The notes below the pieces were generated by a model that saw nothing but the letters and a program-made list of their open reading frames with translations, was not told where the DNA came from and ran no database searches. Shown here piece by piece: positions 1 through 9,621 of a DNA stretch of 64,000 bases (positions are counted from its first letter, which is position 1; every line of letters starts with the position of its first letter). This stretch comes from Hyphomicrobiales bacterium (lineage in GTDB: Bacteria > Pseudomonadota > Alphaproteobacteria > Rhizobiales > Rhizobiaceae): assembly GCA_900472925.1 (NCBI GenBank), contig UCJU01000004.1, positions 124,001 to 188,000 on the forward strand. Direction: 5' to 3'. A program made the position numbers and the translations under genes.

Positions 1-14
1 CGGCAGAGCACGCC

Positions 15-1046
15 GTGCCAGCTAGGCATGGTGTGTCTGCTGCTATCAGGACCATAAAAAGGGTTCTCGCCGCAATGCTCCTTGCGTCAGTCGCGTTGGC
101 ACCCTCCACCATGGCTGCGTCAACCGTCGATGTACCGGTCAGCGTGCGTCCCATATCCGCGTTCAAAGTCGGCTCCGATCAGAAACGGTTTGGCAAGCTA
201 GAATTCGTCGGCGGGCTGATCATGCGTTCACCCGATCCGCTGTTCGGGGCGATCTCCAGCATTCGCTTTTTACCCGATGGGCGTCACTTCCTTGCGGTGC
301 TGGACACCGGCCATTGGCTTGCGGGCGCGATAGAGCGTGACCGCGCCGGGGTCTTGTCCGGACTATCGGATGTCCGCATCGATCCCATGCTGGATGAAAA
401 TGGCCACGAGGCCAAACGCAAGATGGATATGGACGCTGAAGGTTTGGCGCTGCGCGCCGGTCAGGCCTTCGTCAGCTACGAGCGTTGGCCACGCATCGAA
501 ATTTTTGATCGCAAAAGCCTCGCGACGGAAAAGCCTTTGGGGCAATTGCCAGTTCTTATTCCGGTCGAGGAGTTTCGGAAAAATGCCGGAATAGAAACGC
601 TGGTGGCCTCCCCAGTCGATGGGCCACTCAAAGGAGCGATGGTGATCGTTGCAGAGGGCAGCTTCGACAAGAACGGACATCTTTTTGCGGCTGTTCTGGA
701 AGGTCCGCGCAAAGGAATTTTTGCCGTCACCCACGACAGCTCGTTTTCAGTCACCGACGGCGCCTTTTTGCCGGGTGGCGACCTGCTTTTGCTGGAGCGA
801 CGCTTCAATCTCGCTGAAGGTATCGGAATGCGCATCCGCCGTATTTCTGTCGATGCCATCAAGCCCGGCGCTGTCGTTGAGGGCGAAGTTCTCCTCGAGG
901 CAGATCTTTCCAACCAGATCGACAATATGGAAGGTATTGATGTCATCGCCGGTGCGGATGGCTCGACACGCGTCATTCTTGTTTCGGATGACAATCATTC
1001 TTTCCTGCAAAGAAACGTCATGCTGGAATTCAAGCTCATCCAATAG
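15..1046 (+). CDS. Secreted esterase-like phytase-family protein
   Basis: Up to 343 residues, matching in layout the secreted 'esterase-like activity of phytase' family, predicted beta-propeller proteins of unproven substrate. The N-terminus has a basic stretch followed by a hydrophobic run and an Ala-rich cleavage site (TMA-AS near residue 35), so export to the periplasm is expected. The family-typical ending VSDDNHS...MLEFKL is present. The drawn start is a GTG 14 bases from the window edge, and the frame stays open upstream, so the true start could lie outside the window; the first in-frame ATG (position 75) would cut into the signal peptide. It stands alone, with about 320 bases before the next gene. 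Family placement is fairly sure; the substrate is unknown. Confidence 0.75.
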   Translation: MPARHGVSAAIRTIKRVLAAMLLASVALAPSTMAASTVDVPVSVRPISAFKVGSDQKRFGKLEFVGGLIMRSPDPLFGAISSIRFLPDGRHFLAVLDTGHWLAGAIERDRAGVLSGLSDVRIDPMLDENGHEAKRKMDMDAEGLALRAGQAFVSYERWPRIEIFDRKSLATEKPLGQLPVLIPVEEFRKNAGIETLVASPVDGPLKGAMVIVAEGSFDKNGHLFAAVLEGPRKGIFAVTHDSSFSVTDGAFLPGGDLLLLERRFNLAEGIGMRIRRISVDAIKPGAVVEGEVLLEADLSNQIDNMEGIDVIAGADGSTRVILVSDDNHSFLQRNVMLEFKLIQ

Positions 1047-1364
1047 AGCTGTTTTTATTACTGAAAATGCAAATTCCCGCGCAATGCTGCAATCGCTTCT
1101 TTACGAATATCTTAAATATTACAGCAATTTAATCTTCCATCATCTTTTGTTTTGAGTATTTGACGCGTTAAGTGGTTCAGAGGGATGATGGCGACACGGT
1201 CTCCATCGCCCTCTCGATATAACCCATTCCGTTTGCATAAAACGACTCTGAAGGTACGCGGTCTCTGACTTTATTATTCGCTGGTCTTCCAGGAATATAC
1301 TCGAAGCGTGAAGTGTATCTATTGGCCCGTCGCCTGTTTGCTAAGCTGTCCAAAGGACTTCTGC
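1047..1364. other. Intergenic region upstream of RND efflux operon
   Basis: No convincing gene is seen here. The first half is AT-rich and contains a short inverted repeat AATAT-N5-ATATT (1106-1120). The second half should hold the efflux operon promoter; no operator or terminator could be assigned with confidence. Confidence 0.4.
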
Positions 1365-2612
1365 ATGAAATATGTCATTACAGTCGTGCTGATTGCTGCC
1401 ATTTCCGCCGTACTGTTTATTAATCGCGAAACGGTCGAAGCCTACCTTCCTGCGTGGGCCAGCCAGACTTCTGTCAAAACCGCCGATACCCACAGTGGGG
1501 CAGAAGGTCAGTCCAAGGGCGGCGGCAAACATGGAGGTGGGGGGCAGTCCGGCTCGCGCGCTATTGCGGTGAAGGTGGCTGTTGCCAAGACCGATTCGAT
1601 GCCGGTTTTGCGTCAGACGATCGGCTCGATCGTTCCAGTAGCGCAGACCGCATTGACGAGCCCCATTTCGGGCATTGTCGCGAATGTACTGGCACATGAT
1701 GGCGCAGAGGTGAAGGCAGGCGATCTGCTCGTGCAGCTGGATGATCGAACGATCAAGGCCAATATCGAGCGCGACGAAGCACAACTCGCCAAGGATCAAG
1801 CCGTATTGGATGCTGCGAACGCCACACTCGCCCGCGTGGAAAGCCTGAGCAAATCCGGCGTCGATACCCAGCAGCAATTCAGCGATGCCAGCGCCACTGC
1901 CAAGCAGGCTGCTGCTACCGTCTCAGTCGACAAGGCAAATCTTGCTGCCGACAATGTCGTGCTGTCCCAAACCCAGATCCGTGCACCGTTCGATGGCAAA
2001 CTGGGCGCCGTCCTTTTCTCGCGAGGTGCCTATGTGGCTCCCGGCGCAGATGTCGTCATGTTGACGCAGATGAAGCCCGTCTACGCCGAGTTCACCTTGC
2101 CGGAACCGGATATGGATCTTGTTCGCGCCAATCTTGCCAGCAAAAGTCTCACGGCGGATGTCTATCCAACCCAGGTTCAGACCGAAAAGCTGTCCGGCTC
2201 CGGCAACATCGTTTTCATCGACAATACGATCGATTCCGCATCAGGGACCTTCAAACTGCGGGTCCGCTTGGATAATGATGCCGAACAATTTTGGCCGGGA
2301 CAATCTTTGAATGTCACGGTCAATGCAGGGAAAATCGATAATCTGGTGACTGTGCCGTTTGTGGCTCTACAGCCCCGTACGGACGGATATGTCTGTTATG
2401 TCGTTCACCCCGACAATACCGTCGAGTTGCGCAACGTGACCCTTGCGCTCAGTGACGGCAAGCTTGCGGGTCTCTCGCGAGGCCTGGCGGATGGCGATAC
2501 GGTTGTTGTTGAAGGACAGGCAAGCCTGACAAATGGCAGCCATGTGACCGTCGCCGAGCAGACGCATGAAGCCGCCCCGAACACTGACGCTATTGTCGGT
2601 ACAAAGCCATGA
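1365..2612 (+). CDS. RND efflux periplasmic adaptor (HlyD/MdtA type)
   Basis: A 415-residue membrane-fusion protein linking an RND pump to an outer-membrane channel. It has one N-terminal membrane anchor (residues 1-17), a Gly/Ser-rich linker near 45-62, a lipoyl/barrel-sandwich part (SPISGIVANV, KAGDLLVQLDD), a coiled-coil hairpin (EAQLAKDQAVLDAANATLARVE and following) and a beta-barrel domain. The start at 1365 is preferred over an upstream in-frame start because AAAGGA lies just before it and the anchor begins there. The stop overlaps the pump start by ATGA, so the two are translationally coupled. No outer-membrane factor is encoded nearby, so a TolC-like partner must come from elsewhere. 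Confidence 0.92.
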   Translation: MKYVITVVLIAAISAVLFINRETVEAYLPAWASQTSVKTADTHSGAEGQSKGGGKHGGGGQSGSRAIAVKVAVAKTDSMPVLRQTIGSIVPVAQTALTSPISGIVANVLAHDGAEVKAGDLLVQLDDRTIKANIERDEAQLAKDQAVLDAANATLARVESLSKSGVDTQQQFSDASATAKQAAATVSVDKANLAADNVVLSQTQIRAPFDGKLGAVLFSRGAYVAPGADVVMLTQMKPVYAEFTLPEPDMDLVRANLASKSLTADVYPTQVQTEKLSGSGNIVFIDNTIDSASGTFKLRVRLDNDAEQFWPGQSLNVTVNAGKIDNLVTVPFVALQPRTDGYVCYVVHPDNTVELRNVTLALSDGKLAGLSRGLADGDTVVVEGQASLTNGSHVTVAEQTHEAAPNTDAIVGTKP

Positions 2613-5600
2613 ATATTTCCGAGATTTTCATTCGTCGGCCAGTTGCCACGATCCTGCTGATCATCGGTGTGGTGATTGCCGGTGCATCAGCCTATAAAAA
2701 CCTGCCCGTTGCTGCGCTTCCACAAGCGGATTTTCCGACCATCAATGTGAACGCACAGCTTGCGGGCGCAGCGCCTGATACGATGGCGAGTTCGGTCGCG
2801 ACACCGCTCATCAAGCAATTCGAAACCATTGCCGGTATCGATACGATCACGGCCAGCTCATCGCTCGGCAACACGCAGATCACGATCCAGTTCAATCTGT
2901 CGCGCAACATCGATGCTGCGGCAGCTGACGTTCAGGCGGCCATAGCGCGTGCGCAAAGGCAACTGCCTGACAACATGACGTCGCCGCCGAGTTACCGTAA
3001 GGCGAACCCCGCTGATGCGGCGGTGATCATTCTTGCGCTCACCAGTGATGGTGCCGAGCTAACGAAGATGGATGATCTGGCTGAGAATGTCATTTCACCG
3101 GCCCTGTCCACCATTTCGGGCGTGGCGCAAGCGCAGATTTACGGTGCCAAGACCTATGCTGTGCGCGTGGAGGTCGATCCCTCCAAACTGTCCAGCCGTG
3201 GATTGTCGCTGGACAGCCTGTCAACGACGCTGGCGGCTGCAAACAATCAGTCGCCGATCGGTACCCTGCAAAACTCATCGCAAGCGTTGACGCTGGATGC
3301 ATCCACGCAACGCACCAACGCTGCTGACTTCCGCACGTTGATTATTGCCAATCCCAATGGCAGGGCCGTCCGGCTGCAGGATGTCGCAACGGTGAAGGAC
3401 AGCGTGGAGGTCGTCAACCAAGGCAGCTGGCTGGATGGAACGCCTGCTATCGTCCTTGCCGTGCAACGTCAGCCGGGGGCAAATACCGTCGCCGTCGTTG
3501 ATGCCATCAAGGCAAAACTCCCTGAGTTGCAGGCAGGCATGCCTGCCAATATGCACATCAATGTCGTCAACGACGCATCGGTCTCGATCCGCGCGGCGGT
3601 TGCCGACGTCGAAGTGACATTGATGGTGACGCTTGGCTTGGTGGTTCTCGTCATCTACCTGTTTCTGCGTCAGGTTTGGGCCACGCTCATTCCGGGTCTC
3701 GCCGTGCCGCTGTCTCTGGTCGCCACATTGGGCGCGATGTACGCGCTCGGATTTTCGATCGACAATATCTCGCTTCTTGGACTAACGCTTTCGGTCGGCC
3801 TTGTGGTGGATGATGCCATCGTGATGCTGGAAAACATCGTCCGGAAAGTCGAAGAAGGAATGCCGCCTTTTCAGGCCGCGATTGAAGGCAGTAGTGAGGT
3901 TACCGGCACCATCATCTCCATGTCCATCTCGCTGGTTGCGGTGTTTTTGCCGATCCTCCTGATGGGTGGTATCGTCGGGCGCGTGCTGAATGAGTTCGGC
4001 GTCGTCGTTACACTTGCCATCATGTCGTCTGCCGTCGTTTCGCTGACGGTAACGCCCATGCTGGCAGCGCGGCTTCCGCACCATGATGAGCCGGAGCACA
4101 AGAAAAAGAGCCTGTTCGATCGTGCGACGGATGCCTATGGTCGGTCGGTCGGTTGGTGCCTGACGCATCGTTTCGTCGTCATCATCATGTTCGTTCTGAC
4201 GTTGGTCGGCTCCGGCTGGATGTTTTCAAACCTCGCCCGCAGCTTTTTTCCAACCGAAGACATCGGTCTGTTGACGGTTTCCACACAGGCGCGGCAGGAC
4301 ATCTCCTACAAGGCGATGAGCGCTCTCCAGACAAAGGCCGCAGATATCATTTCGGCAGATCCTGCCGTCGCTCATGTCACCTCGACGCTGGGGTCTGGCC
4401 CCGGCGGTTCGGCGCTGAACTCAGGCAGTCTTCTGGTGCAATTGAAGCCTGCGGACGACAGGCCAGCCCTCTATGTGACACTAGATGCGCTGCGGCGCTC
4501 GCTGTCCGGCATCGCGGGTCTGAAAACATTCATCACCCCGCAGCAAAGCCTCCGGTTCGGCGGAAGAAGTACCCAGAGCCTTTATCAGGTCGTGCTGCAA
4601 TCGATCGATGCTTCCGCGGCGCGTGAGTGGTCGCGGACGCTTGGCGACGCCATGCGGGCGGACAGTGCGCATTTTGTCGACGTCGCCTCTGACTTGCAGG
4701 ATAGCGCGCTTCAGGCCCATATCGAGGTCGATCACGACAGAGCAAACAGCCTTGGTGTCACATCGGAGGCCCTGCGCACGACGCTCGAAGCAGCCTTCGG
4801 CAGCTACGTCGCCACGCAAATCCAGACCACCGGCAACAGCTATGACGTCATTATTGAATACGACCAGTCACTGGAATGGAACGAGCAGACGTTGGGTGCA
4901 CTCAAGGTTGGCTCGACCTCCGGAACACTCGTTCCGCTGTTGAGCTTTGCGAAAATCACGCGCGTATCGGGTCCTGTGACCGTCAACCAGACGGGACAAT
5001 TGACGGCCGTTACCCTGTCGTTCAACCTTCCCGCAGGCGTCGCTCTGGGAACGGCGACGGAGCAACTGGAAACAATCAAGCAGCAAATCCAGCTTCCCAC
5101 CACCGTAACGACCAGTCTTGCCGGTGCCGCGCAGATATTCAAGCAGACAAGCGACAGCACCGGCCTCCTCATCGGCGCGGCGATCCTGACCATCTACATC
5201 GTGCTGGGTGTGTTCTATGAAAGCTTCCTGCATCCGTTGACCATTCTGTCAGGCCTGCCATCGGCTGCTTTCGGCGCGTTGCTTACCCTCAAGCTGTTCG
5301 GCTTCGACCTGTCCATCATCGCGCTGATCGGATTGCTGATGCTGATCGGTATCGTCAAGAAGAATGCGATCATGATGATCGACGTTGCCTTGACGTTGCA
5401 ACGGGATGAGAACATGCCAACGCTGGAGGCTATCCATGAAGCGGCCGTACGGCGCCTGCGCCCCATCATGATGACCACATTCTGTGCGTTGTTCGGTGCT
5501 CTTCCGATCGCACTGGGAACGGGTGCGAGCTCTGAGCTTCGCCAACCGCTCGGTATTGCCGTGGTTGGGGGACTTATCGTCAGCCAGATATTGACGCTCT

Positions 5601-5695
5601 TCATGACGCCGGTGATATTCGTTGAAGTAGAGCGTTTTTCAGACTTCCTGAAGTCTCTGTGGAAGACGAAACGGCACGTGCCGGTCACGCAGTAG
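2609..5695 (+). CDS. RND efflux transporter permease (HAE1/MdtB-C type)
   Basis: A proton-driven inner-membrane drug exporter of 1028 residues, the usual length. It opens with ISEIFIRRPVATILL, and the expected two sets of membrane helices flank two large periplasmic loops. The TM4 acidic pair used for proton relay is visible as VVDDAIVMLENI (D401, D402), and the second half has the matching GIVKKNAIMMID segment. It overlaps the adaptor gene by four bases. The substrate cannot be read from sequence. Closest in style to the MdtB/MdtC branch rather than AcrB, judged by the adaptor and loop motifs only. Confidence 0.93.
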   Translation: MNISEIFIRRPVATILLIIGVVIAGASAYKNLPVAALPQADFPTINVNAQLAGAAPDTMASSVATPLIKQFETIAGIDTITASSSLGNTQITIQFNLSRNIDAAAADVQAAIARAQRQLPDNMTSPPSYRKANPADAAVIILALTSDGAELTKMDDLAENVISPALSTISGVAQAQIYGAKTYAVRVEVDPSKLSSRGLSLDSLSTTLAAANNQSPIGTLQNSSQALTLDASTQRTNAADFRTLIIANPNGRAVRLQDVATVKDSVEVVNQGSWLDGTPAIVLAVQRQPGANTVAVVDAIKAKLPELQAGMPANMHINVVNDASVSIRAAVADVEVTLMVTLGLVVLVIYLFLRQVWATLIPGLAVPLSLVATLGAMYALGFSIDNISLLGLTLSVGLVVDDAIVMLENIVRKVEEGMPPFQAAIEGSSEVTGTIISMSISLVAVFLPILLMGGIVGRVLNEFGVVVTLAIMSSAVVSLTVTPMLAARLPHHDEPEHKKKSLFDRATDAYGRSVGWCLTHRFVVIIMFVLTLVGSGWMFSNLARSFFPTEDIGLLTVSTQARQDISYKAMSALQTKAADIISADPAVAHVTSTLGSGPGGSALNSGSLLVQLKPADDRPALYVTLDALRRSLSGIAGLKTFITPQQSLRFGGRSTQSLYQVVLQSIDASAAREWSRTLGDAMRADSAHFVDVASDLQDSALQAHIEVDHDRANSLGVTSEALRTTLEAAFGSYVATQIQTTGNSYDVIIEYDQSLEWNEQTLGALKVGSTSGTLVPLLSFAKITRVSGPVTVNQTGQLTAVTLSFNLPAGVALGTATEQLETIKQQIQLPTTVTTSLAGAAQIFKQTSDSTGLLIGAAILTIYIVLGVFYESFLHPLTILSGLPSAAFGALLTLKLFGFDLSIIALIGLLMLIGIVKKNAIMMIDVALTLQRDENMPTLEAIHEAAVRRLRPIMMTTFCALFGALPIALGTGASSELRQPLGIAVVGGLIVSQILTLFMTPVIFVEVERFSDFLKSLWKTKRHVPVTQ

Positions 5696-5819
5696 TTTTG
5701 GAGATCACATCTGCCTGGAATTGGGCTTGCACTATCAAGCATTTGCTCTATGCGCGTACATGTGCGAAGGTGGATGCATTTGGTGCAACACGGCCATAGT
5801 TCCGGGAAAGACGACCGAC

Positions 5820-7556
5820 ATGGCACTGCATGACTTCACATCGACGCCGTTGACGTCTCTGTCGAGCTTGACCGAAGCGACGGCAAGGATTGCCGGCGCT
5901 AGAACGCAGGAAGAAGTCATCGAGGCCGTTCGCGCATCCGCGCGTGGTCTGATGGGATGTGAGGGCATTGCGATCATCCGTCGGGATGGCGACCTGTGCT
6001 ACTATGTCGAAGAAGATGCCGTTGGTCCTCTCTGGAAAGGGCAACGGTTCCAGGCTGCCGACTGCATCAGCGGCTGGACGATGATCAACAGGAAGACCGC
6101 TGTCGTTCCCGACATTGAAAAAGATGAGCGTATCCCGCTCGATCTTTATGTGGGCACCTTCGTCAAGGCTTTGATCATGGCACCGGTCGGCGCCAACAAT
6201 CCCGTCGGTGCCATCGGCGCCTATTGGTCTTATGTCTATGAACCGACCCAATGGGAGATCGACGTTCTCGAGGCCTTGGCAAGTGCCGCGACCTCCGCCT
6301 TCGAAACCGTCAATCTGATTGGCGTGCTTTCCAATGATCTGGCGCAAGCGCGCAGCCTCTTGCCGGATTACACGCAAGACCCTGGCGATTTTTCGAAGGA
6401 CATCGAGAGGATCGGCGGTATCGCTGCTGTTCCGACAATTCTGGATGTCGTGCTTCGCATGACCGGCATGGGTTTTGCCGCAGTCGCCAGAGTGACGAAG
6501 GACAGATGGATCACCTGTCAGTCTCTCGATCATCTCGGCTTTGGCCTCAAGCCGGGTGACGAATTGCCGGTCGAAAGCACTCTTTGCAATGAGATCCGTG
6601 ATCACCGCGAAGCAGTCGTGTTCGAAGATGCCGCGACCGATCCTATTTACAGGGATCACCATACGCCGAGAATTTACGGGCTGCGCAGTTACATTTCAGT
6701 GCCGATCGTACTGTCCAACGGCCAGTTCTTCGGCTCGCTATGTGCAATCGACCCTAACCCTGCAAAGGTCAACAATCCCCAGGTTCTGGGCGCCTTCCGG
6801 CTTTTCGCAGAACTCATCGGCCATCATCTCGATGCGGATGAAAGGCTGAAGCTGACGCAGGACATGCTGGAGCGTGAGCGACAAGTATCTGAGCTTCGTG
6901 AACAGTTTATCGCCGTTCTCGGTCATGACCTGCGCAACCCGATTGCTGCGGTCGACGCGGGGACCTCGCGTCTGCTGAAGGAAGGCTGGACGGAACGCAG
7001 TCCGCTGATTTTGAAGCTGATGAAGTCGAGCATCACCCGCATGGGTGGCCTGGTCGACAACGTCATGGATTTGGCCAGAGCAAGGCTGGGTGGCGGTATT
7101 TCTCTGCAAATTGCCGAACATGACCTTTCAACGACGCTGTCCCACGTTGTTGATGAACTTCTCGTTGCGCATCCCGACAGAAGCATCGATATCGATTTCA
7201 ACATTCCCACACCTTTGCCTATCGACCGTCTGCGGATAGCCCAGATGTTCTCCAATCTCGTGTCGAATGCCTTGACCCACGGCGTGACCGACGGATCAGT
7301 CGCGATCAGAGGTTTCGTGGAAAAGGGATATCTGCACCTATCCGTCAGCAATTGCGGCACGCCAATTCCTGCCGACATGCTCGATAGGCTTTTCCAGCCA
7401 TTTCGCAGAGGCGATCTGCGCCCCAGCATGCAAGGCCTTGGGCTTGGACTCTACATCGCCTCGGAGATCGCCAAGGCGCACAAGGGGACCATCGCCGTTC
7501 AGTCCGACGAGTTGGAAACGCGCTTCACCTTCTCCATGCCTGTGTCTGTGATCTAG
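5820..7556 (+). CDS. Double-GAF sensor histidine kinase
   Basis: A probable cytoplasmic sensor kinase of 578 residues with no membrane segment. Two GAF-like domains (about 15-170 and 195-340) precede a HisKA domain whose H-box is GHDLRNP (H369) and an ATPase domain with N-box FSNLVSNALTHG and G2 box GLGLGLYIAS. The start at 5820 is chosen because the upstream extension in the same frame is Cys-rich and unlike the family, while GGGAAAG precedes this ATG. It follows the RND pump by about 125 bases on the same strand, so a shared transcript is possible. No response regulator is adjacent. The GAF ligand or chromophore is not identifiable. Confidence 0.85.
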   Translation: MALHDFTSTPLTSLSSLTEATARIAGARTQEEVIEAVRASARGLMGCEGIAIIRRDGDLCYYVEEDAVGPLWKGQRFQAADCISGWTMINRKTAVVPDIEKDERIPLDLYVGTFVKALIMAPVGANNPVGAIGAYWSYVYEPTQWEIDVLEALASAATSAFETVNLIGVLSNDLAQARSLLPDYTQDPGDFSKDIERIGGIAAVPTILDVVLRMTGMGFAAVARVTKDRWITCQSLDHLGFGLKPGDELPVESTLCNEIRDHREAVVFEDAATDPIYRDHHTPRIYGLRSYISVPIVLSNGQFFGSLCAIDPNPAKVNNPQVLGAFRLFAELIGHHLDADERLKLTQDMLERERQVSELREQFIAVLGHDLRNPIAAVDAGTSRLLKEGWTERSPLILKLMKSSITRMGGLVDNVMDLARARLGGGISLQIAEHDLSTTLSHVVDELLVAHPDRSIDIDFNIPTPLPIDRLRIAQMFSNLVSNALTHGVTDGSVAIRGFVEKGYLHLSVSNCGTPIPADMLDRLFQPFRRGDLRPSMQGLGLGLYIASEIAKAHKGTIAVQSDELETRFTFSMPVSVI

Positions 7557-7648
7557 AGCCTGTCCATCGAACGCGAAATCGTTTCGGTGACTCCTAGAGC
7601 GTTGAATTCTGATTTCTTCCTGTGTCGTGCCGTTGACGCGCGCCGGGA
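7557..7648. other. Convergent intergenic spacer with short direct repeat
   Basis: Spacer between the kinase and uxuA, which converge. CTAGAGC occurs twice, at 7553-7559 and 7594-7600, bracketing a small CGAAA-TCG-TTTCG stem. This could be a decayed rhizobial intergenic repeat; it is not a strong terminator. Confidence 0.3.
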
Positions 7649-8845
7649 TTATGCCAATCCGTACTTGGCGTGGGAGAGCGTTCGCTCGATGCCGCGCAAT
7701 TCCGCCAGTCCCTTCAGGCGGCCGATGGCTGGATAGCCCGGCTGCGCACCACGCTCGAGATCGTCGAGAATTTCCTGGCCGTGATCCGGTCGCATGAAAA
7801 TGGGGCGGTCAGTGATGCCTTGCCCGGTGCGACGACGTTCTTCGGCGACGAGGGCGGCAATCACGGCGACCATATCTGTGTCGCCTTCCAGGTGCTCGTC
7901 CTCAAAAAAAGAGCATGGCGTCCCACCCGTCTCGCGGCGCACGTTTCGCAGGTGGGCGAAATAAATTTTCGGTCCCAGGCGTTTGATCATCGCGGGCAGG
8001 TCATTGTCGGCGCGCGCGCCGAGCGAGCCGGTACAGAAGGTGACGCCATTGGCGACGCTGTCCACGGCGTCCAGTACCTGAACATAATCGGCTTCGCCTG
8101 ACAGAACTCTGGGAAGACCAAGCAGCGGCCACGGTGGATCGTCGCCATGGGCACACAGGCGCATTCCCAATCGTTCGGCAACCGGTACGACCTCTGACAG
8201 GAAGGCAATCAGGTTGTTGCGCAGACGATCCGCGTCGATGTTCGCGTAACTATCGAGAGCCTCGCGCAGTTCTGCGAGGCTATAGCTATCCGCTTGCCCC
8301 GGCAGGCCAGCACCTATATTGCGGGAGAGTGCTGCTTTCTTTTCGTCAGACATATCGGAAAAGCGGCGCGCGGCCTGTTCCACCAGATATTCGGAATAGT
8401 CGACTGCTGCCGATGGACGTTTAAGGATGTGGAGGTCGAACGCGACAAAGTCGATCAGGTCGAAGCGCATAGTGCGTGCGCCGCCTTTGGTTTCCCATCT
8501 CAGATCGGTGCGTGTCCAGTCGAGGACCGGCATGAAATTGTAGCAGACCGTGGAAATGCCTGCATCAGACAGCGCCTTGAGACTGTCTTTCCACGCGCCA
8601 ATATGCGCTTTCCAGTCCCCTGACATGGTCTTGATGCTTTCCGATATCGGTATGCTTTCGACCAGCTCCCATTCCAGCCCACCGGCGCGCACTTCCTCCT
8701 GCCGTTTGGCGATTTCCGCTCCTGTCCAGGCAACACCCGTCGGAATATGATGAAGGGCACTAACGATGCCTTGAGCCCCGGCCTGGGCAGCATCGATAAC
8801 ACTGACCTTGTCGATGGGGCCAAACCAGCGCCACACATGCCTCAT
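7649..8845 (-). CDS. uxuA: Mannonate dehydratase
   Basis: Dehydrates D-mannonate to 2-keto-3-deoxy-D-gluconate in hexuronate catabolism. The 398-residue length matches UxuA. Recognisable blocks are MRHVWRWFGPIDKV at the start, the central LRMCAHGDDPPWPLLGLPR-type metal site (here MRLCAHGDDPPW) and the C-terminal FMRPDHGQ. The start overlaps the stop of the cyclase gene by ATGA, and it is the last gene of the importer operon, so it probably acts on the imported sugar acid or a product of it. Related enzymes can also dehydrate D-gluconate, so the exact acid is not certain. Confidence 0.92.
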   Translation of the reverse strand: MRHVWRWFGPIDKVSVIDAAQAGAQGIVSALHHIPTGVAWTGAEIAKRQEEVRAGGLEWELVESIPISESIKTMSGDWKAHIGAWKDSLKALSDAGISTVCYNFMPVLDWTRTDLRWETKGGARTMRFDLIDFVAFDLHILKRPSAAVDYSEYLVEQAARRFSDMSDEKKAALSRNIGAGLPGQADSYSLAELREALDSYANIDADRLRNNLIAFLSEVVPVAERLGMRLCAHGDDPPWPLLGLPRVLSGEADYVQVLDAVDSVANGVTFCTGSLGARADNDLPAMIKRLGPKIYFAHLRNVRRETGGTPCSFFEDEHLEGDTDMVAVIAALVAEERRRTGQGITDRPIFMRPDHGQEILDDLERGAQPGYPAIGRLKGLAELRGIERTLSHAKYGLA

Positions 8846-9621
8846 GCTTGCGTCCTTTCAGTATTAGTGGCTCGAGCCTGATCCGAGGGGTCTTGTTTGA
8901 CGGGTGAAGACGCTGGGGGCTCGACCAGAGCTACGGCCCTGACAGGAGATCCCGAGCCCCCGACAATGGCCAATGGCAGCGCGATCAAAAGACAATAGGG
9001 CGGCAGACGACCGAGATTTGCAAAGTTCTCGCCAACGAGAATGCCTGCGCCGAGCAGGACGTTATGAGCCGGAAAATCGGTGCTGCCGTAGCAATCGATG
9101 GAGAGGCAATCGGAGCCGACGATGCTGACCTGCCGATCCCAGAGATATTCACTGGCTTCTTGAGACAAGCCAGGCCAGTCGCGCAGGAAGCGTTCGTGGG
9201 GTGCAGGATCGTTCCAATAACGATCCCAGCCAAAGTGGAAAAACACCGCATCACCCGCCTGAATGGCGCCATGTCGCTCTTCAAACTCCACGATGCGGGC
9301 GACATCGACAGCGTCGCATGGTCCGCAGTCCTGTGCGTTTATCGTCGCCATCCGGCCGAAGAACCTGCTCACTGCGATCTCTTCGACCGATTTACCGTCG
9401 GGAACGAAATGCAGGGGCGCATCGAAATGCGTTCCCGAATGCTCACTGAGGCAGAGGGCATGATTGCAGGCGATATCGCCGCGATCATAGCTCTCGACAA
9501 CCTCCTGACAAAAGGGTGGATGGGTTGGCCAAACCGGCATTCCGACTTTCATCGGATGCGTCAGATCGATGAAATCCGCCAAATCCCTATCGAACAGTTC
9601 TGTGAAACCGACAGCCGTCAT
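8842..9621 (-). CDS. Cyclase-family metal-dependent hydrolase
   Basis: A 259-residue member of the cyclase/kynurenine formamidase family (PF04199 type). The signature HSGTHFDAPLH sits at residues 61-71 and supplies metal-binding and catalytic residues. There is no signal peptide, so it is probably cytosolic. It lies between the second permease (abutting, one base apart) and uxuA (four-base overlap). In this setting a kynurenine role is unlikely; a lactone- or amide-opening step on a sugar acid ahead of UxuA is a reasonable inference, but the substrate is unproven. Confidence 0.82.
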   Translation of the reverse strand: MTAVGFTELFDRDLADFIDLTHPMKVGMPVWPTHPPFCQEVVESYDRGDIACNHALCLSEHSGTHFDAPLHFVPDGKSVEEIAVSRFFGRMATINAQDCGPCDAVDVARIVEFEERHGAIQAGDAVFFHFGWDRYWNDPAPHERFLRDWPGLSQEASEYLWDRQVSIVGSDCLSIDCYGSTDFPAHNVLLGAGILVGENFANLGRLPPYCLLIALPLAIVGGSGSPVRAVALVEPPASSPVKQDPSDQARATNTERTQA

